A stretch of 64,000 bases of DNA from positions 310,001-374,000 of the forward strand of contig NZ_CP011541.1 in the NCBI RefSeq assembly GCF_001021025.1, read 5' to 3'. Below the pieces are notes generated by a model that did no database searches, was not told the origin of the DNA, and worked only from the letters and a program-made list of their open reading frames with translations. This DNA comes from Corynebacterium epidermidicanis (GTDB lineage Bacteria; Actinomycetota; Actinomycetes; Mycobacteriales; Mycobacteriaceae). Made by a program: the position numbers and the translations under genes. Of this stretch, positions 18,243 through 26,938 are shown one piece after another; positions within the stretch are counted from its first letter, which is position 1; every line of letters begins with the position of its first letter.

Positions 18243-19508
18243 GTGTTTTGGCGGACCACGTCTGCTACGCCGACCACCACGCCGTCGACAAGCATCCCGG
18301 TTGTTCCTGGAGTACCAGGTGAACCGACTATCGGCACCACGGCAACCGACAAGGCGGATGGGGATCACGAAGTGGCAATGGGCGGCTCGACTGCGGTTGA
18401 CCGAGTTGACTACCAGGGTCTTGAGGCTGGCAAGTGGTACACCGTCACTGGTGAATTGATGGACAAGGCGACGGGTGCTCCGACTGGGATCAAGGCTTGG
18501 AAGACTTTCCAGGCAACGTCTGCAAACGGCCATGTCGACGTAGAGTTTGAGGTCCCTGCAAGTTTCGGTGGCAAGTCTCTGGTTGCCTTCGAGAAGCTGT
18601 TTGAAGCTCAGCTCGATGTTGCCGGCCAGCCAGTCAAAGGCGACAACGGCAAGAACGAAGGTGACTCCACCGATGCTTCGCCTGTAACCCCTGGTAAAGA
18701 GCCGATCACTAAGCACGAAGACATCAACGACGAGAACCAGACAGTTCATGTTGTTGGCGTGATCCGTACGACGGCCGTCGACAAGCCAGTCATCGACGCG
18801 GTCACCGGCGAAGCAGTAACTGCTGTAACCCGCTTCACGCCAACTGAAGCTAACGGCCGCACGACCATCGAGTTCAAGGTGAACAAAGAAACCGCGCAGG
18901 CCCACAAGGGGCACGAGCTGGTCGTCTTTGAAGAGGTCTCCCAAGAAATCAAGCCAGGCGAAGAAAAGACCTTCCCGGGCCGCGAAATCAAGGAGATCGT
19001 CGACCACAACGGCAACACCGTGACGGTTGTAGTTGTTGGCACTCACGAAGACGTCAACGACCAAGCCCAAACCGTTGGCGTGGGCAACCCGAACGACTTC
19101 CCTTGGCTGGCACTGGTGTCACTGCTGCCGATCATCGGTGGCGGAATCGTTGGATCCTCTGAACTGGGATCTTCGAATGGTTCACCTGCTGGTTCTTCGA
19201 ATGGTTCCGTAACGCCAGGCAATGCTCCTCGTCAAGACGAAGTGCGCGGAATTGCAAAACCTGCCCCCGCGCGGGGTGGCGCGCAGGGTGGCGCGCAGGG
19301 TGGCGCGCAGGGCCCCGCTAAGCAAGACAAGGTGCTTGGAATCTCAAAGGCGCCGAACATGGGCAGCAAGCTCGCAAATACTGGAGCTTCCGTCATCGGC
19401 ATTACGATCCTCGCAGGCCTGATCCTCCTCCTCGGATTCGTCCTCGTCCGTCGTCGAAAAGGAGAGAACAAGTCAACACAGGCTGTACCTGTTAGAAGCC
19501 GCCACTAG
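18243..19508 (+). pseudogene. VaFE-repeat, LANTG-anchored surface protein, 5'-truncated remnant
   Basis: The frame codes for the C-terminal end of a sortase-anchored surface protein. It contains VaFE-type (Ig-like, isopeptide-forming) repeats, seen as the THEDIND/KHEDINDENQTV motifs and the GLEAGKWYTVTGELMDKATG and KSLVAFEKLF signatures. A low-complexity Gly-Ala-Gln linker follows, then the sorting signal LANTG, a hydrophobic helix and an RRRK tail. Sortase joins such proteins to peptidoglycan. There is no signal peptide: an in-frame stop (18228-18230) lies just ahead of the GTG at 18243 and the upstream DNA codes for another gene on the other strand. Proteins of this family usually carry a signal peptide and many more repeats, so the 5' part appears to have been lost. 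Without a secretion signal it cannot reach sortase. Confidence 0.7.
19279..19317 (+). repeat. short tandem repeat in the Gly-Ala-Gln linker
   Basis: Three consecutive copies of a 12-bp unit (GGTGGCGCGCAG) code for Gly-Gly-Ala-Gln repeats in the linker before the LANTG signal. Such repeats change length easily by slippage. Confidence 0.75.
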
Positions 19509-19541
19509 CAAACTGACCAAAGTTTGCCGGTGGCGGTTTTT
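19499..19541 (+). terminator. terminator at the end of the VaFE remnant
   Basis: Two stacked stems (19499-19505 with 19530-19536, and 19508-19514 with 19521-19527) followed by TTTTT. The stop codon of the VaFE frame lies inside the left arm. Confidence 0.8.
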
Positions 19542-19632
19542 CGTCTGTCCCATTTCACAGTCCTGCTTCTCGACGCCATGTAGATCCCTAATCCGCCTTG
19601 CATGTAACAGGTCTAAAGCGTTCACTCATTCG

Positions 19633-19746
19633 GCTGCACAGGTGCTACCGCGTCCCCTCGGCGTAGTCAGACTACCGCAAGGGCTGCTTTTGACCCGGTT
19701 TTTAACCTCTCGGCGTAGTCCGACTACGCCGAGGGGACGCGCTAGC
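19633..19746. repeat. interspersed inverted-repeat element, copy 1
   Basis: About 110 bp between genes. The left arm (from 19644) reads GCTACCGCGTCCCCTCGG, then GTAGTC-A-GACTAC; the right arm holds GTAGTC-C-GACTAC, then CCGAGGGGACGCG and CTAGC. The arms are complementary and each also contains a small GTAGTC/GACTAC hairpin. GCTGCACA precedes the left arm, as in the other copies. The element fills much of the 371-bp gap between the VaFE remnant and the FUSC gene; the rest of that gap shows no gene. Confidence 0.85.
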
Positions 19747-19879
19747 GGTATTGAAGCAAAACTTGAAGCCTAGCCCTGGGAGCAACGTCCCACTTGAGGT
19801 TGTGCACCACGCCACCCGCGCTCGCGCACTCGCCACCCGCACCACAGTTGGTTGTGCCAGCCAACTACACTAAGAAACC

Positions 19880-21049
19880 GTGCCCCGTACCAAACGCACT
19901 ATCTCTGCTCTTACGATCGGTCGCGTCCGCGCTGGCTGGCTGCGACTGCGAAGCAACTGGTTTTACATCATGCAGCTAGGTATCGCTGCTGGAGCTTCGT
20001 ATTACATCGGCCGGCACCTCATTGGCCACGAACAGCCCTTTTTCGCGCCGATGGCTACGGTGATCGTGCTGTCGGCAGCGGGTGGCGGGCGTATCCGTAG
20101 AGCGTTTGAGCTTGGCTTTGGTGTCAGCTTGGGTGTCGGCCTGGGCGACTTGCTGATTAACTACGTCGGTCCGGGAACGTGGCAAATTGCGGTCGGCGTG
20201 GTGATATCTGTCGCGCTGGCAATGTTCCTCGATAAGGGCGTACTAGCTGCCAATCAGGCGGCATTTTCCGCAGTTCTTATTGCCACGATCCTCCCACCCG
20301 GCTCCTCCGGCGGCACCGAGCGCATGGTCGACGCCTTCCTGGGGGCTGGGGTGGGTATCGCCGTCATGGCCTTGTTCCCGCAGTCTCCGCTGCGCAACGG
20401 TCGGAGGGAGATCGCGCGAATTCTGGGCATTACCTCTCGGGTGTTGGACGACGTAGCTGAGTCGCTTGAATCTCATGACACCAAGATGCTGAAAGCTGCG
20501 TTGAATCAGGCCCGCGGCTCCCAAGGTCACATCAACAACATGATTGCGACCGCCAAAGAGGGCGAGGAAGTGGTGTTGACATCGCCGCTGATGTGGCGTC
20601 AGCGCAGAGAACTTGGATCGATCATGCGCGTGCTAAACCCCGTCGATAATGCAATGCGCTCTACGCGCGTGCTGGCTCGACGGGCAGTCATCCTAACGGA
20701 AGACAACGATGTCGTCTCGGCGGCGCAGATTGAGCTCATTTACGAGCTGGCATCGGTGGCGGGTGATCTGTCGGAGGTTGTCTACAACAGCAGGGACTTT
20801 TCCTTCGCACCGGAACTTCCCGAGATTGTTCGTCGCTTGCGGGTACTCGGGGCGAAAGCGGGCATGGAGGTTGCGGAAGGTGGGGTGCTTTCCGCGACGA
20901 TGATTTTGGGACAAACACGCTCCCTCATCGTCGACTTGCTGCAGGTCTGTGGGCTTTCGGAGGACTCCGCGTTGGCCACGTTGGTACCAACCTCGCAGAC
21001 CCCGGCGGTGCCACCTGAGGTAGTCGACCCTGACGACTACGCCGACTAG
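19880..21049 (+). CDS. FUSC-like / aromatic acid exporter family membrane protein
   Basis: A 389-residue protein with a cluster of hydrophobic helices in the first ~170 residues (IAAGASYYIGRHLIG, PMATVIVLSAAGGGRIRRAF, LGDLLINYVGPG, AALIATILPPG-like region) and a long, mainly helical soluble C-terminal region. This is the layout of the FUSC / YqjA-YccS type transport family, whose members export aromatic acids or similar compounds. The GTG at 19880 follows TACACT by 8 nt without a ribosome site, so it may be leaderless. Its stop overlaps that of the convergent CAP gene by 4 bp. The substrate is unknown. Confidence 0.75.
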   Translation: MPRTKRTISALTIGRVRAGWLRLRSNWFYIMQLGIAAGASYYIGRHLIGHEQPFFAPMATVIVLSAAGGGRIRRAFELGFGVSLGVGLGDLLINYVGPGTWQIAVGVVISVALAMFLDKGVLAANQAAFSAVLIATILPPGSSGGTERMVDAFLGAGVGIAVMALFPQSPLRNGRREIARILGITSRVLDDVAESLESHDTKMLKAALNQARGSQGHINNMIATAKEGEEVVLTSPLMWRQRRELGSIMRVLNPVDNAMRSTRVLARRAVILTEDNDVVSAAQIELIYELASVAGDLSEVVYNSRDFSFAPELPEIVRRLRVLGAKAGMEVAEGGVLSATMILGQTRSLIVDLLQVCGLSEDSALATLVPTSQTPAVPPEVVDPDDYAD

Positions 21050-21750
21050 CGCGTAGCCACGAAATCCGGGGTCCCGCGGTAGACCACCATCCAGTCGCCG
21101 TCGGCCAAGCGAGCTACGCCGATGCCGTAGTCATACAGGTTCTCGCGGAGGAGTTCTTCGCGATGCGGCGCGGAACCCAGCCACATAGCGACGACCTCCC
21201 GTGGGGTCGCCCCAGGCCCCAGCAACTCAACCGTTTTTCCGAAATTAGGATCGTGAGACTGCGTGCCCGTCGACGCCAAGTAGTTTGCCCACTTTTGAGC
21301 GCTAGCCTCGTGTGTCAGATTGCGGGTGGGGTAGGAACCATCGGCATCAAGCCCGTGAGCTCGGCGGGTCGCTTGGATTTCCTGGTACATGGCTGCCCGG
21401 AAACCTTCCTGAGTAGTGATGTCTCCGGCAGCGGGGAATTCTGCTCCAGCAGCTACGGGCACCTTCTCGCTAGGAGAGTCAGGTGCGGCTGGCGTAGCCG
21501 GGGTTGTTCCTCCAGCAGCTAAGATTCCTGCCAGGCCACCGGTCACCACGGCAGCCACGCCCAGCATGGACGCCAGCTGCTGTAGGTCCCGAACATCAGG
21601 AGCCCGCATCGCGCCCCAGGCAGGTGAAGCAACCGCAGGGTCCGAAGACCCGGCCGCTTGCTCCGCGCCTGCGACCGGAACGCCACCGATCCCCACAGAG
21701 ACACTGAGCAACGTGGCTACGACGAGAGTGCGAGGGGAAGACAGGCGCAT
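21046..21750 (-). CDS. secreted CAP-domain (SCP/PR-1) protein
   Basis: A 234-residue protein with a classical signal peptide (residues 1-27, cleaved after PVAGA), a Pro/Ala-rich spacer and a hydrophobic stretch (about 60-80), then a CAP domain at about 115-225. Conserved segments are visible: FRAAMYQEIQATRRAHGL, ASAQKWANYLASTGTQSHDP, REVVAMWLGSAPHREELL and YDYGIGVARLADGDWMVVY. Bacterial CAP proteins are secreted or surface-associated, and their biochemical role is mostly unknown. The family's His and Glu cavity residues seem present (SHDP, HREE). Confidence 0.85.
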   Translation of the reverse strand: MRLSSPRTLVVATLLSVSVGIGGVPVAGAEQAAGSSDPAVASPAWGAMRAPDVRDLQQLASMLGVAAVVTGGLAGILAAGGTTPATPAAPDSPSEKVPVAAGAEFPAAGDITTQEGFRAAMYQEIQATRRAHGLDADGSYPTRNLTHEASAQKWANYLASTGTQSHDPNFGKTVELLGPGATPREVVAMWLGSAPHREELLRENLYDYGIGVARLADGDWMVVYRGTPDFVATR

Positions 21751-21970
21751 AGGGATCCTTAGAAAATTGGCTACGTTTTACGAAAGCTATGTGTGAAGCA
21801 TAGAACACATTCGGCGTTCGTCCATCTGGAATGGTCGGGGAATAGGGCGTCGAGAAGCGGGAATGTGCACAAAATTACTCGTAGGCAATGGTTGGGCATG
21901 TAGAATTAAGCAACGTCTCATGCGCCCCGGGAACGCGGGCGCTCCTTTATGGAAATGGAAGTGACGTGAA

Positions 21971-23260
21971 ATGGCTGCGATCGTAATTGTCGGCGCCCAG
22001 TGGGGCGATGAAGGCAAAGGTAAAGCCACAGATATTCTTGGCGGTTTGGTCGATTATGTGGTCAAGCCCAACGGTGGCAACAACGCAGGTCACACCGTTG
22101 TTGTCGGTGGGGAAAAGTACGAGCTGAAGTTGCTGCCCGCTGGTGTGCTGTCGGAAAACGCGACTCCGGTACTGGGCAATGGCGTGGTTATCAACCTTGA
22201 GGCGCTGTTCGAGGAAATGGACGGCCTGATCGCTCGGGGCTGTGACGCTTCCCGCTTGCGTATCTCCGCAAATGCGCACGTCGTTGCGCCATACCACCAG
22301 ATCCTTGACCGTGTTCAGGAGCGTTTCCTGGGCAAGCGTGCCATCGGCACGACCGGCCGTGGCATCGGCCCTACCTATGCGGATAAAGTCGCGCGCGTCG
22401 GCATCCGCGTTCAGGACATCTTCGACGAGTCCATCTTGCGCCAGAAAATCGAGTCCGCGCTGGATGTCAAGAACCAAATGCTGGTCAAGATGTATAACCG
22501 CAAGGCTATTGTTGCCGACGAAATCGTCCAGTACTTCCTGAGCTACCAGGAGCGCCTGCGCCCGATGATGATCGAGGCGGAACTCGAGCTCAACCAAGCG
22601 CTCGATGCCGGCAAGCATGTGCTGATGGAGGGCGGCCAGGCCACCATGCTCGACGTCGACCACGGCACCTATCCATTCGTCACCTCGTCCAACCCCACCG
22701 CCGGCGGAGCCTGCGTTGGTTCAGGCATCGGTCCGACCCGGATCACCCACTCGCTGGGAATCATCAAGGCCTACACCACCCGTGTTGGCGCCGGTCCATT
22801 CCCTACGGAGCTGTTCGATAAGTGGGGCGAATACCTGCAGACCACCGGTGGGGAAGTAGGCGTCAATACCGGCCGGAAGCGCCGTTGCGGCTGGTACGAC
22901 TCCGTTGTTGCCCGCTACGCCTCGCGCGTGAACGGGTTTACCGACATCTTCCTGACCAAACTGGATGTCCTCACCGGCATCGGCGAAATCCCGATCTGCG
23001 TCGCCTACGATGTCGACGGCAAGCGTTTCGACGAAATGCCGATGACCCAATCGGACTTCCACCACGCCACCCCAATCTACGAAACGATGCCAGCCTGGGA
23101 CGAAGACATCACCGGCTGCACCACCTTCGAGGAATTGCCACAAAAGGCACAGGATTACGTGCTGCGGTTGGAAGAGCTTTCCGGAGCGCGGATTTCCTAC
23201 ATCGGCGTTGGTCCTGGCCGTGATCAAACCATCATCCGCCACGACATCATGGCTTCCTAA
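21971..23260 (+). CDS. purA: adenylosuccinate synthetase
   Basis: A 429-residue enzyme that joins IMP and aspartate with GTP hydrolysis, the first committed step from IMP to AMP. The N-terminal GTP-binding loop [11 protein letters not shown] (residues 8-18), the [13 protein letters not shown]-contact region, and the TGRGIGP and [12 protein letters not shown] signatures are all present. Length and start are as expected (GGAAGTGA ribosome site before ATG). It opens the region of purine-linked genes and S-component paralogues that ends with purT. Confidence 0.97.
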   Translation: MAAIVIVGAQWGDEGKGKATDILGGLVDYVVKPNGGNNAGHTVVVGGEKYELKLLPAGVLSENATPVLGNGVVINLEALFEEMDGLIARGCDASRLRISANAHVVAPYHQILDRVQERFLGKRAIGTTGRGIGPTYADKVARVGIRVQDIFDESILRQKIESALDVKNQMLVKMYNRKAIVADEIVQYFLSYQERLRPMMIEAELELNQALDAGKHVLMEGGQATMLDVDHGTYPFVTSSNPTAGGACVGSGIGPTRITHSLGIIKAYTTRVGAGPFPTELFDKWGEYLQTTGGEVGVNTGRKRRCGWYDSVVARYASRVNGFTDIFLTKLDVLTGIGEIPICVAYDVDGKRFDEMPMTQSDFHHATPIYETMPAWDEDITGCTTFEELPQKAQDYVLRLEELSGARISYIGVGPGRDQTIIRHDIMAS

Positions 23261-23321
23261 AGCACACAGGACCAAGAACTATTTGCGCGTTCTATCGGTC
23301 CATCTCCGTGCGTGAGGTGCT

Positions 23322-23352
23322 CCGATTGGGCCTCGCTGAGGGGCCCAATCGG
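23322..23352 (+). terminator. probable terminator of purA
   Basis: A perfect 11-bp stem (23322-23332 with 23342-23352, 9-nt loop) about 60 nt after the purA stop. There is no clear T run, so it may be a weaker or Rho-assisted stop. Confidence 0.6.
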
Positions 23353-23476
23353 TAGACATTATGGGAATTGTGTGAGTAAACTGGTGACTTTCTTGGCGAG
23401 TTTATGCAGTTTGGTGCATTTTCTACTGAAAATACAAGCGATTTCCCACCCCTCGCCGGTTTAGAATTTGATAAAC

Positions 23477-24228
23477 ATGGGTCAGCGCGTCCCCAATATC
23501 GTCGCTGGTCTCCTCATGCTCTTCGCTTGGTGCTATGTGGTCATCGTGCGCCCGCAAGTTGACTGGCTCAGCTATCCGATGCAGCGACCGCAAATACTGC
23601 TCTTGGCAACCTCATAGCTCGCATTGTTAGCCCTCGTTTGGGGTAACCGTGCGATATTTCGCGGGCGACATCTCGTCTTATTCGTGCTGCTCGCGGTTTT
23701 CGACGTCGCACTTGGCCATATTCTCTTGGAAACTCACATCTACCGCTCTACCTAGACTGCGTTGGAACGATCACCATCGCGTTGATTTACAGTGCTGAGA
23801 TGGGGATGGCTGCATCGCTCGCCACCTCTTTGATTTGGGAAATCTGGGCACCCACCTGCTTGGTATTCGCTCCACTCGGCGTGATGATTGGCTGGGCAGC
23901 GGGACGTTTTCGGCAGCTCGGTGGTATGGGAAACTTGGTTACGAATATTGTCACTGGTTTCGTGGCGGGTATTGTCGTCGCAATGGTGGCAGCCCCACTG
24001 AATCTCCAGGTGTTCGGCGGGATTCTGGAAGAGGGTCAAAACTCAACGGCTGCAATCTTCAACGAGCTGAAGTACTGCTTGCTGGGTGTATTTGGCGGCG
24101 GTTTGTCGGTGTCCGATCCACTCGACAAGGCAGTGAGCTTTGGGCTGGCTTATCTCCTGGCGACGAAAATATTGCGGTCAAAGATCTTGCGGCGAGACCA
24201 ACTTACTCTGGACGGACTAGCTCATTAA
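23477..24228 (+). pseudogene. ECF-type S component paralogue (copy 2), inactivated
   Basis: The ATG at 23477 opens a frame matching the N terminus of the other S-component copies (LLMLFAWCYVVIVRPQVDW). It is broken by an in-frame TAG at 23615-23617. Coding similarity continues in the same frame until about 23715-23739, where it shifts: the family motif LPLYLDCVGT is read from 23740 in the next frame and runs on to the stop at 24228, through GWAAGRFRQLGGM and SDPLDKAVSFGL. One nonsense change and one frameshift make a full product impossible. Both halves remain highly recognisable, so the decay is recent. TAGAAT lies 9 nt before the ATG. Confidence 0.8.
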
Positions 24229-24337
24229 GGATTCCAGCTATTCGTGGTCGAATGTGCGTGGCCAATGGTAATCTCGTTAATGGGTAAACGTTTGGTAGCT
24301 GTTGAAGAGAAGGCGAAGTTAGGGGAGCGACTTAGCA

Positions 24338-25102
24338 ATGAGTTTCCCCCGACACCTCCTCACTGGCTTGGCCGTCATCCTGTTGATTCTGCAGTGGTCA
24401 ATACCAGTGGCGATGCCCATATCACCCTGGTTGATGGATTTCATGGGGCGAGACATTAATTGGTTTGTTGTAGTTACATTGGTGGTGGCTACGCTTTTGC
24501 TTCTCCTCGTGTTTTCTCGGCAAATTGATAGGCGACTGTGGCTGTTAGTTATCGCCGGGGTGGCCGCCGACCATATCCTTGGGGAAATCAATGCCCGTTT
24601 GAATCTGCCACTGTACCTCGACACCATCGGGTCAGTGTGCGTCGGGATGCTGCTGGGTCCGCTAGCTGGCGCGTCAACTGCGGCATTGTCGACTTGTATG
24701 TGGGTGTTAATAGCCCCAGTCTCGGTTCCCTTTGCAACGGTCAATATCGTCGCAGGATGGTTAGCCGGAGTCTTTAGGCAATTGGACGGTTTTGGTAACA
24801 GACTGACCGTGACAGTCAGCGGGTTGATCGCCGGCATTGCCTGCAGCATTGGAGCGGCGCCTTTGACCTACTCCTTGCGCAATAGCTCGGTGGCACGCTT
24901 CAACTTTGATATTTATTCGCCTTTAAGCGCAGTAGACACCTATTTCGCCAGCTCCTTAGGTTTCCGCGAGATCATTTCGGATCCTGTGGACATAACAGTG
25001 GTGTTCCTCGTCACGTTTATGATTTCGCCCTGGTTATACCGCACTTTCAAAGTCGAACCACCGTATCCGGAACTCATTGAGGCAGCTAAGCCCCGGCCTT
25101 AG
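24338..25102 (+). CDS. ECF-type transporter S component paralogue (copy 3)
   Basis: A 254-residue polytopic membrane protein of the same family as the copies at 15.3, 23.5, 26.2 and 28.9 kb, with about six helices, the central LPLYLDTIGSVCVGMLLGP segment (about residue 87), NIVAGWLAGVFRQLDGF and the C-terminal SDPVDITVVF. S components bind the substrate within the membrane and need an EcfT-EcfAA' module. An AGGGGAGC ribosome site precedes the ATG. A nucleoside hydrolase begins 30 nt after its stop. This suggests a nucleoside as the imported substrate, which the hydrolase would split into base and ribose; that is inference from gene order. Confidence 0.72.
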   Translation: MSFPRHLLTGLAVILLILQWSIPVAMPISPWLMDFMGRDINWFVVVTLVVATLLLLLVFSRQIDRRLWLLVIAGVAADHILGEINARLNLPLYLDTIGSVCVGMLLGPLAGASTAALSTCMWVLIAPVSVPFATVNIVAGWLAGVFRQLDGFGNRLTVTVSGLIAGIACSIGAAPLTYSLRNSSVARFNFDIYSPLSAVDTYFASSLGFREIISDPVDITVVFLVTFMISPWLYRTFKVEPPYPELIEAAKPRP

Positions 25103-25132
25103 CACATGTCTCGGTGCTAGCATTGACGAGTT

Positions 25133-26041
25133 ATGGTACGGATTCTTCTGGATTGCGATACCGGCATTGATGACGCCCTTGCGTTGATGTATCTGGCCGG
25201 ATTGCATCGCCTAGGTGAAATCGAATTGGTTGGAGTGACCACCACTGCTGGAAATACTTCCGCGACCCAGGCGGCCATCAACTCCCACTTCGTGCTCGCG
25301 GCATGCGGGGTAACAGTGCCGGTGGCAGTTGGAGAGAATATGCCAATGATGCTGGACCTAGTTACCACGCCTGAAACCCATGGAATCTATGGATTGGGAT
25401 ATCTGATACCTGAGCCCTGCGACGTTGATTTTCACTGGATGCGGTTGTGGGAAGAGGACGTCGACAAGCTCATTGTCACAGGTCCGGCCACAAATGCCGC
25501 TGCCTGGGGCAGGATCAATGCGGATGTCACGCTCATGGGCGGGGCATACAACTATCCGGGTAACACTACACCCACCGCGGAATGGAACAGCTGGGTCGAT
25601 CCCCACGCGGCGAAAAGCTTCTTTCAGTTCAACTCCGCAACCGTGTGCTCGCTGGGGGTCACAGAACGATTCACCTTGGACCCTGGCTCGCTTGCTGAGG
25701 TGATCTCCGCTCTTGGGCCAGCGCCGATAGCTACGTTTTTGCCCGAAATGCTGCGGTTTTATTTCGAGTTTCACCAAGCGCACGGCGAGGGTTATCTGGC
25801 CCAGATTCATGACCTCATCACGTGCATGGTTGCACTTGGAAAAGTTCCGGTGATTACCAGGCCCGCAACGATTGATGTGGAAGCCAGCACCGGCTGGCTG
25901 CGCGGAACGACTGTTGCAGACCTCAAGAATCACTGGCATCGACCACCGAATGCTCAGCTCGTTACCGATGTAGATATCCCAGCCGCGCACCGGGAACTCC
26001 TTCGTGTCTGCGAACTGTTTGGCGCCACCTTCCGGTATTAG
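25133..26041 (+). CDS. nucleoside hydrolase (IUNH family)
   Basis: A 302-residue inosine-uridine nucleoside hydrolase family enzyme that cuts the N-glycosidic bond of ribonucleosides to give a base and ribose. The family's calcium-binding Asp cluster is present at the N terminus (LLDCDTGIDDALAL), along with GVTTTAGNTSA and the VTLMGGAYNYPGN segment. No signal peptide is seen, so it acts in the cytoplasm. Base specificity cannot be read from the sequence. It lies 30 nt downstream of S component copy 3 and 178 nt upstream of S component copy 4, within the purA-purT interval, consistent with nucleoside salvage. Confidence 0.88.
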   Translation: MVRILLDCDTGIDDALALMYLAGLHRLGEIELVGVTTTAGNTSATQAAINSHFVLAACGVTVPVAVGENMPMMLDLVTTPETHGIYGLGYLIPEPCDVDFHWMRLWEEDVDKLIVTGPATNAAAWGRINADVTLMGGAYNYPGNTTPTAEWNSWVDPHAAKSFFQFNSATVCSLGVTERFTLDPGSLAEVISALGPAPIATFLPEMLRFYFEFHQAHGEGYLAQIHDLITCMVALGKVPVITRPATIDVEASTGWLRGTTVADLKNHWHRPPNAQLVTDVDIPAAHRELLRVCELFGATFRY

Positions 26042-26093
26042 TTTTGCAATTCAGCAACGCGGACTAGTACGAGCGTGCGACCTGGAAGTGAGT

Positions 26094-26148
26094 TTGTTTC
26101 GCCCGGTCACACTGTTTTATACTCAGTGCGACTTAAAAGTAAGCGCAC
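26094..26148 (+). promoter_or_regulatory. candidate promoter with overlapping operator for the ECF operon
   Basis: TTGTTT (26094-26099), 18 nt, TATACT (26118-26123) form a plausible housekeeping promoter about 95 nt before S component copy 4. Directly downstream is an imperfect inverted repeat, GTGCG (26126-26130) and CGCAC (26144-26148), with ACTT/AAGT inside. Its position just after the -10 box fits a repressor site. The regulator is unknown. The rest of the leader shows no riboswitch class that I recognise. Confidence 0.5.
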
Positions 26149-26218
26149 TATTGCGTTTTACATTTTCTTCCCCGAGGTGACATAGGGGCAGCTATCAAAC
26201 TTATTCAAGGGGAGAAGT

Positions 26219-26938
26219 ATGTCACCGGTCTTTTCGAAGGCGTTGACAATCGTTGGAGCAGTTGTCATCGCCGCGACGTGGATTTATCTCGTTTTGGTTC
26301 GCCCAACAGATTGGGAAAATGTTGGAGCCTCGAGTCCAGCGTTGTTGACATTGATCGGATACCTCGGCGGGACGGCATTGCTACTCGCCGGAATTTTCCC
26401 AACACTCTCTGCCCGTGTACTCACATTAATCCCGGTTGCATTGGTGCTGAATATGGTCATTGGCCAGGTGGTAGGTAGCTTCGCGATCCCGCTGTATCTG
26501 GATTCCATCGGCACGGTATTGGTTGCGGTCCTGGCCGGGCCTGCGGCTGGGGCTGCGACAGGTGCCTTGAGTTCGGTCGTGTGGGGGTTGCTAAATCCCG
26601 CAGCGTTGCCGTTCGCTGCGGTCAGTGCCACAGTGGGCTTTTTGGCTGGGGTGGTAAAGCAACGAGGTGGATTCCGTAACATCGTGTGGGTGGTGTTGTG
26701 GGGTGCCCTTGTCGGGCTCGTGTGCGGTGCGTTGGCGGCTCCGGTGGCAGCGTTTGTGTACGGTGGCACGGCGGGAGTGGGTACTGGCGCTGTGGTCGCC
26801 TTATTCCGAGAAATGGGCAATTCTTTGTTAGCTTCGGTGACGATGCAGGCGTTCACCTCGGACCCGCTGGATAAGGCCGCAGTTTTTGCCTTTGTTTTCC
26901 TGCTGGTCAAGGCGTTGCCCAAGCGTGTCACTCAATGA
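26219..26938 (+). CDS. ECF-type transporter S component paralogue (copy 4), in the EcfT/EcfA operon
   Basis: A 239-residue membrane protein and the copy linked directly to the energising genes. Family segments are WIYLVLVRPTDW at the N terminus, IPLYLDSIGTVLVAVLAGP (about residue 90), VGFLAGVVKQRGGF and FTSDPLDKAAVFAF at the C terminus; about six helices. A GGGGAG ribosome site precedes the ATG. Its stop overlaps the ATG of ecfT (ATGA), so the two are translationally coupled. It is the best candidate for a dedicated S subunit of this transporter, while the other copies may share the module. The substrate is unknown. Confidence 0.8.
   Translation: MSPVFSKALTIVGAVVIAATWIYLVLVRPTDWENVGASSPALLTLIGYLGGTALLLAGIFPTLSARVLTLIPVALVLNMVIGQVVGSFAIPLYLDSIGTVLVAVLAGPAAGAATGALSSVVWGLLNPAALPFAAVSATVGFLAGVVKQRGGFRNIVWVVLWGALVGLVCGALAAPVAAFVYGGTAGVGTGAVVALFREMGNSLLASVTMQAFTSDPLDKAAVFAFVFLLVKALPKRVTQ

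Noticed and set aside
18219..19070. 283-codon open frame on the - strand
   Set aside because: It is the mirror of the VaFE-repeat region, whose motifs are clear on the + strand.
26042..26218. Riboswitch in the leader of the ECF operon
   Set aside because: No conserved core of the TPP, FMN, cobalamin, purine, preQ1 or THF riboswitches could be found; the palindrome after the -10 box fits an operator better.
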